From assembly GCA_905250075.1 (NCBI GenBank), contig CAJNOP010000311.1, positions 124,001 to 188,000 on the forward strand: a DNA stretch of 64,000 bases, read 5' to 3'. The position numbers were made by a program, and so were the translations under genes. The stretch is from Rotaria sp. Silwood1. Lineage: Eukaryota; Rotifera; Eurotatoria; Philodinida; Philodinidae. Every line of letters starts with the position of its first letter. Position 1 is the stretch's first letter. Under the pieces are notes generated by a model. It saw only the letters and a list, made by a program, of their open reading frames with translations, was not told the DNA's origin and did not search any database. Positions 60,783 to 64,000 of the stretch are shown here, piece after piece.

Positions 60783-63668
60783 TTACAATTTCCTTCTTAT
60801 AAATTCCAAATTGTCTTTATACATTTGAATATTGGGATCATTTTGGAATAATGAATGCTGCCTAATGAGAACAGCACGCTGATGAAATGAAAATGCTTTC
60901 GAATATTCGCCCATAGTGCCATAAATAAGACCAATATTGTTACACACAATAGCCAACTGAGGATGATTTGAAGGAAGAATTTTTTGACAAATTTCAAACT
61001 GTAATTCGTAAGACCAAACTGCTTTCAAATAGTTGCCCAAACTGAAATACATTGAAGCAACATGACTGTACGCAGCAGCAAGATGAGGATGATTAGAAGG
61101 AAGAGTTTTTTCATAGATATTAAGTCCTTTTTCATAAAATGCAAGTGCTTTTTTGTAATCGCCGATGTTTTCATAAATATGACCAATGTTGCCGTAAGAC
61201 TTACCAATATAGGGATGATTTGAAGGGAGACTTTTCTGAAGAATCTCAAGCGCTTTTTCATAAGACAGGAGTGCTTTAGAATTGTCACCTTTCTGATCAT
61301 AAACTGAACCAAGATTGCCATATAAAACAGCCAAATTAGGATGATCTGATGGAAGACTTTTTTTGATAAGTTCAACGGCTTTCTCGTAATATAAAATTGC
61401 TTTCGAATATTCATTCATCTTGAAATACTCACTACCAATGTTACTGTAAAGAATACCTAATTCATCATGATTCGATGGAAGAGTTTCTTCTATAATCTCA
61501 AGACTTTTTTTGTGATATAAAAGTGCTTTAGAGTGATCGCCCATATTGCTATAAACATAGCCAATATTTCCGTAGACAGTAGACAATACGGAATGGTTTG
61601 AAGGTAACGTTTTTTGGTAGATATTAAGTGCAGTTTCATGAGATGAAAGTGCTTTAGAATATTCGCCCATGCTAGAATATATGGAACCAATGCAGCTGTA
61701 GCAAGCAGCTACCTGTGGATGATTTGGAGGAAGAGTTTTTCGATAGATTTCAAGTGTTTTTTCATGAAATGAAAGTGCTTTTGAGTACTGTCCTATTTTG
61801 CCGTATATATCACCGATCTTGTTGTAGGACGCAGCCAAATCAGGATGATTCCAAGGAAGACTATTTTGACTGATTTCAAAGTCTTTGATGTAATATGACA
61901 TTGCTTTGGAGTATTCCCCTTTGTGCTCATGTACACGACCAATAGTACTATACACATTAGCAAAACCAGGATGATCCGAAGGAAGAGTTTGCCGATAAAT
62001 ATCAGATGCTTTTTCATAAAAAGAAAATGCTGCCGGATAGTTGCCAATGGTATCATATAATCCACCCATGTTGAAGTAAGATCTTGCCAAATTGGGATGA
62101 TTTTGAGGAAGAATATTTTTGTTGATTTCTAGTGACTTTTGATAAAATGACATCGCTTCTTCGTACTCGCCTTGACCATGCTTCACTGCCCCAAGCATAT
62201 GATAAAAATCTGCTTTCTCATTATCATTTAACGTATGATTAAACAATATTTTGTATACTTCTTCAGCTTTTTTAAATAAACCCAATTTAATGAGCAACAG
62301 ACCTAACTTATCCCATCCAGTCGGTCCTTGAACGTCTTCTCTGATTGAGTCGATAAGAGTATGAAGGTCTTGATCATTATCATTAGTGAGAGACAAGTTT
62401 ACTCTCCACATTCGATTGTTATTATTTATTTGTGTGATGTCATTAATGCGAAAAATTGTGTGCATAGAGAAGAGAATTTCATCTTCAGTTTTATATTGAC
62501 TTACATCATTGATGAAAGCAAATGAAGTCGATGATATAGCTGGATCGATAGTTATCTCAAACAGTACACCTACTAAATCAGGATTGCATTGATTGCTTTC
62601 AGCGAAAGCATTAGAAAGAGATTCATCTTTACTAGTCGATAAGAAGTTATTAAACGATATTAGTCCACCTTTGGTTTTCTTCATTTGATCAAAGTCTATA
62701 TGTGACATACCTTGACCACGATAAACCATAATTGGTTTTGGTTTTTGATGACCACTGCATTGTTTAACATGTAATTGTTCAATATGCTGATGGAGATCAC
62801 GAAGAAAGAAACCCATCTTAATGATGATATCAATATCCATCATTCGTAGAGCACGATTGATCATTGAATATAGAAGACATTCGTGGGAATACCACCAAAT
62901 AGGAGTATAACGATGGTACTCGTGTTCCATTTTATCTATGGCATCTAACTTTCGATCATTGTCAGCACATTGTTTACGACAATAATTGGCAAAATCTTTA
63001 ATGTTTATATCATCGAAATGAATTGTTAATAAAATTTCCTTGAGTATTTGTGTGTACATAAATGATTGATCTAGTTGATTTAATTTCCGGTTCGATATAT
63101 CATAATTTGTTGAAACAAAGCTAATTGAAATGGCATTTTGATCAAATTGTTGAGTGGCTTTGTTCAATTTTTCACAAATGGACGAAACATTTGTAAATAC
63201 ACCCTTCACTTTATTCCATTTCTGAATCCAAGAATCAACAGTTGATTCATTTTCAGAAAGAATATAAATGGAATTAAGTTGAGGAATATCATGAATAAGA
63301 GGTACAATATATTGGGCAACAGTAGCAGCAAGAATCATGAACGCCTTTTCATCTTGAATATCAGTGAGAAAATCAACACATCGATTCATATTTGTAAATG
63401 TCTTCACAGTATTCACAATACTTCGTAATTGCATTAGGTTATTATGATTATTATTTTCATTTACTTCGTCATTATTGGAGTTGAGCCAAATGAGAAGAAA
63501 GTTTTGAACGAACTCGGTGGTGTTAGTCGTCAATTCATGTTGTTCTTTACTAGTGTATGTTACAGGTAATGATGTAACTACAGCTGTATTTTTGGAGGCA
63601 ATAGACAGCTGTTCGTTTTTTTCTTCATCAATAGAACTTTCAGCTATTATGGAGTCCTTTCTATCCAT
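60783..63668 (-). CDS. ADP-ribosyltransferase domain - TPR repeat fusion protein
   Basis: Intronless, 961 residues. An N-terminal part of roughly 290 residues has no recognised domain. Residues about 300-420 form an arginine-type mono-ADP-ribosyltransferase domain with the R-S-E triad visible: YRGQG (Arg), SFNNFLSTS (Ser-Thr-Ser) and TEDEILF (E-x-E, the pair needed for arginine transfer). From about residue 485 to 947 come eleven tetratricopeptide units of exactly 42 residues, of kinesin-light-chain type, each close to A-x-x-Y-x-N-I-G-x-x-Y ... G-E-Y-S-K-A-L ... LPSNHP. A further TPR-like helix pair precedes them. There is no signal peptide or membrane helix, so it is probably cytosolic. The likely role is NAD-dependent modification of a partner held by the TPR scaffold; the target is unknown. 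All catalytic residues appear intact. Lack of introns contrasts with most neighbours. Confidence 0.9.
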   Translation of the reverse strand: MDRKDSIIAESSIDEEKNEQLSIASKNTAVVTSLPVTYTSKEQHELTTNTTEFVQNFLLIWLNSNNDEVNENNNHNNLMQLRSIVNTVKTFTNMNRCVDFLTDIQDEKAFMILAATVAQYIVPLIHDIPQLNSIYILSENESTVDSWIQKWNKVKGVFTNVSSICEKLNKATQQFDQNAISISFVSTNYDISNRKLNQLDQSFMYTQILKEILLTIHFDDINIKDFANYCRKQCADNDRKLDAIDKMEHEYHRYTPIWWYSHECLLYSMINRALRMMDIDIIIKMGFFLRDLHQHIEQLHVKQCSGHQKPKPIMVYRGQGMSHIDFDQMKKTKGGLISFNNFLSTSKDESLSNAFAESNQCNPDLVGVLFEITIDPAISSTSFAFINDVSQYKTEDEILFSMHTIFRINDITQINNNNRMWRVNLSLTNDNDQDLHTLIDSIREDVQGPTGWDKLGLLLIKLGLFKKAEEVYKILFNHTLNDNEKADFYHMLGAVKHGQGEYEEAMSFYQKSLEINKNILPQNHPNLARSYFNMGGLYDTIGNYPAAFSFYEKASDIYRQTLPSDHPGFANVYSTIGRVHEHKGEYSKAMSYYIKDFEISQNSLPWNHPDLAASYNKIGDIYGKIGQYSKALSFHEKTLEIYRKTLPPNHPQVAACYSCIGSIYSSMGEYSKALSSHETALNIYQKTLPSNHSVLSTVYGNIGYVYSNMGDHSKALLYHKKSLEIIEETLPSNHDELGILYSNIGSEYFKMNEYSKAILYYEKAVELIKKSLPSDHPNLAVLYGNLGSVYDQKGDNSKALLSYEKALEILQKSLPSNHPYIGKSYGNIGHIYENIGDYKKALAFYEKGLNIYEKTLPSNHPHLAAAYSHVASMYFSLGNYLKAVWSYELQFEICQKILPSNHPQLAIVCNNIGLIYGTMGEYSKAFSFHQRAVLIRQHSLFQNDPNIQMYKDNLEFIRRKL

Positions 63669-64000
63669 TCTATATCACAGGTTTGATATTAATTACCAAT
63701 AGTAGATAGTAGATACTGATAAGCAAAGAAATGAGAACATCTTTCATTTTATAAATACATTACTTCCTTTTCTCGATTTTTCTTTTTGTTGTTGCGCTTA
63801 TGTTTGTTGTATTTTTATCAATTGTCAGATACCTTTATTTTTCTTTGAGTATAGTATTATAAAAGACGAGAGAGAGACTAATAAATACTTTTACTGTCAA
63901 CGAACGAGAAGAAAAGATCAATATTGCTTCGTTATTTCGTATTCTGACTAAACAGAAACAGAAAAAAGAAAATATGCATTCGCTTTGTCTCTATTAACTG
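63669..64000. other. upstream region of the ART-TPR gene
   Basis: T-rich and A-rich sequence with a GAGAGAGAC word near 63869. It presumably contains the promoter of the ART-TPR gene. No clear TATA element or other gene. Confidence 0.4.

Noticed and set aside
60797..62065. Additional minus-strand frames inside the ART-TPR gene (for example 61025-61414 and 61793-62065).
   Set aside because: They are alternate-frame shadows repeating with the 126-bp TPR period.

Overview
The window looks like nuclear DNA of a bdelloid rotifer or a close relative, though I cannot place the species. The reasons are strongly AT-rich sequence, animal genes cut by many very short GT-AG introns (often 50-80 bp), a 961-residue protein joining an ADP-ribosyltransferase domain to kinesin-light-chain-type TPR repeats, and a family 43 glycosidase fragment of a type animals usually lack. 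There are three assembly gaps (1-790, 14402-14411, 29272-29371), and genes touching them are incomplete.

Layout. 0.8-2.5 kb: a GH43 glycosidase exon running into the first gap, with a decayed copy of the same exon 1.4 kb away. 3.3-10.3 kb: two minus-strand genes, the protein farnesyl/geranylgeranyltransferase alpha subunit and a catalytically dead myotubularin. 10.3-14.0 kb: mostly intergenic, with two short inverted-repeat elements and possible exon debris. 14.0-15.5 kb: a plus-strand surface protein (signal peptide, broken MAM domain, Ser/Thr stalk, EGF, membrane anchor). 15.5-23.0 kb: a gene-poor tract with one repeat element, a tRNA gene with a CUA anticodon, and many CT/GA and TG-rich runs. 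23.0-24.0 kb: an unrecognised low-complexity protein. 25.1-26.4 kb: a membrane sterol desaturase/hydroxylase. 26.4-34.2 kb: gene-poor, with a possible Rel-homology fragment cut by a gap and a 200-bp repeat present twice in opposite orientation. 34.3-37.9 kb: a candidate small membrane protein and mitochondrial succinyl-CoA ligase beta, whose upstream region holds a near-perfect 140-bp palindrome. 38.8-39.1 kb: a piggyBac-type MITE with TTAA duplications. 40.0-45.2 kb: a pentameric ligand-gated channel homologue facing an LRWD1/ORCA homologue tail to tail. 46.3-51.7 kb: an orphan exon and a BTB-Kelch gene with a repeat element inside its largest intron. 51.7-52.4 kb: a neuronal-calcium-sensor-like protein. 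55.7-57.6 kb: a core-2 type N-acetylglucosaminyltransferase. 60.8-63.7 kb: the ART-TPR gene.

The genes do not form a pathway; this is an ordinary eukaryotic mixture of housekeeping genes (prenylation, TCA cycle, replication licensing), signalling and surface genes, and probable horizontally acquired or lineage-expanded genes. The intergenic spaces carry several small non-autonomous DNA elements. Exon boundaries were worked out by eye from splice consensus, reading frame and family similarity; no alignment or database search was run.
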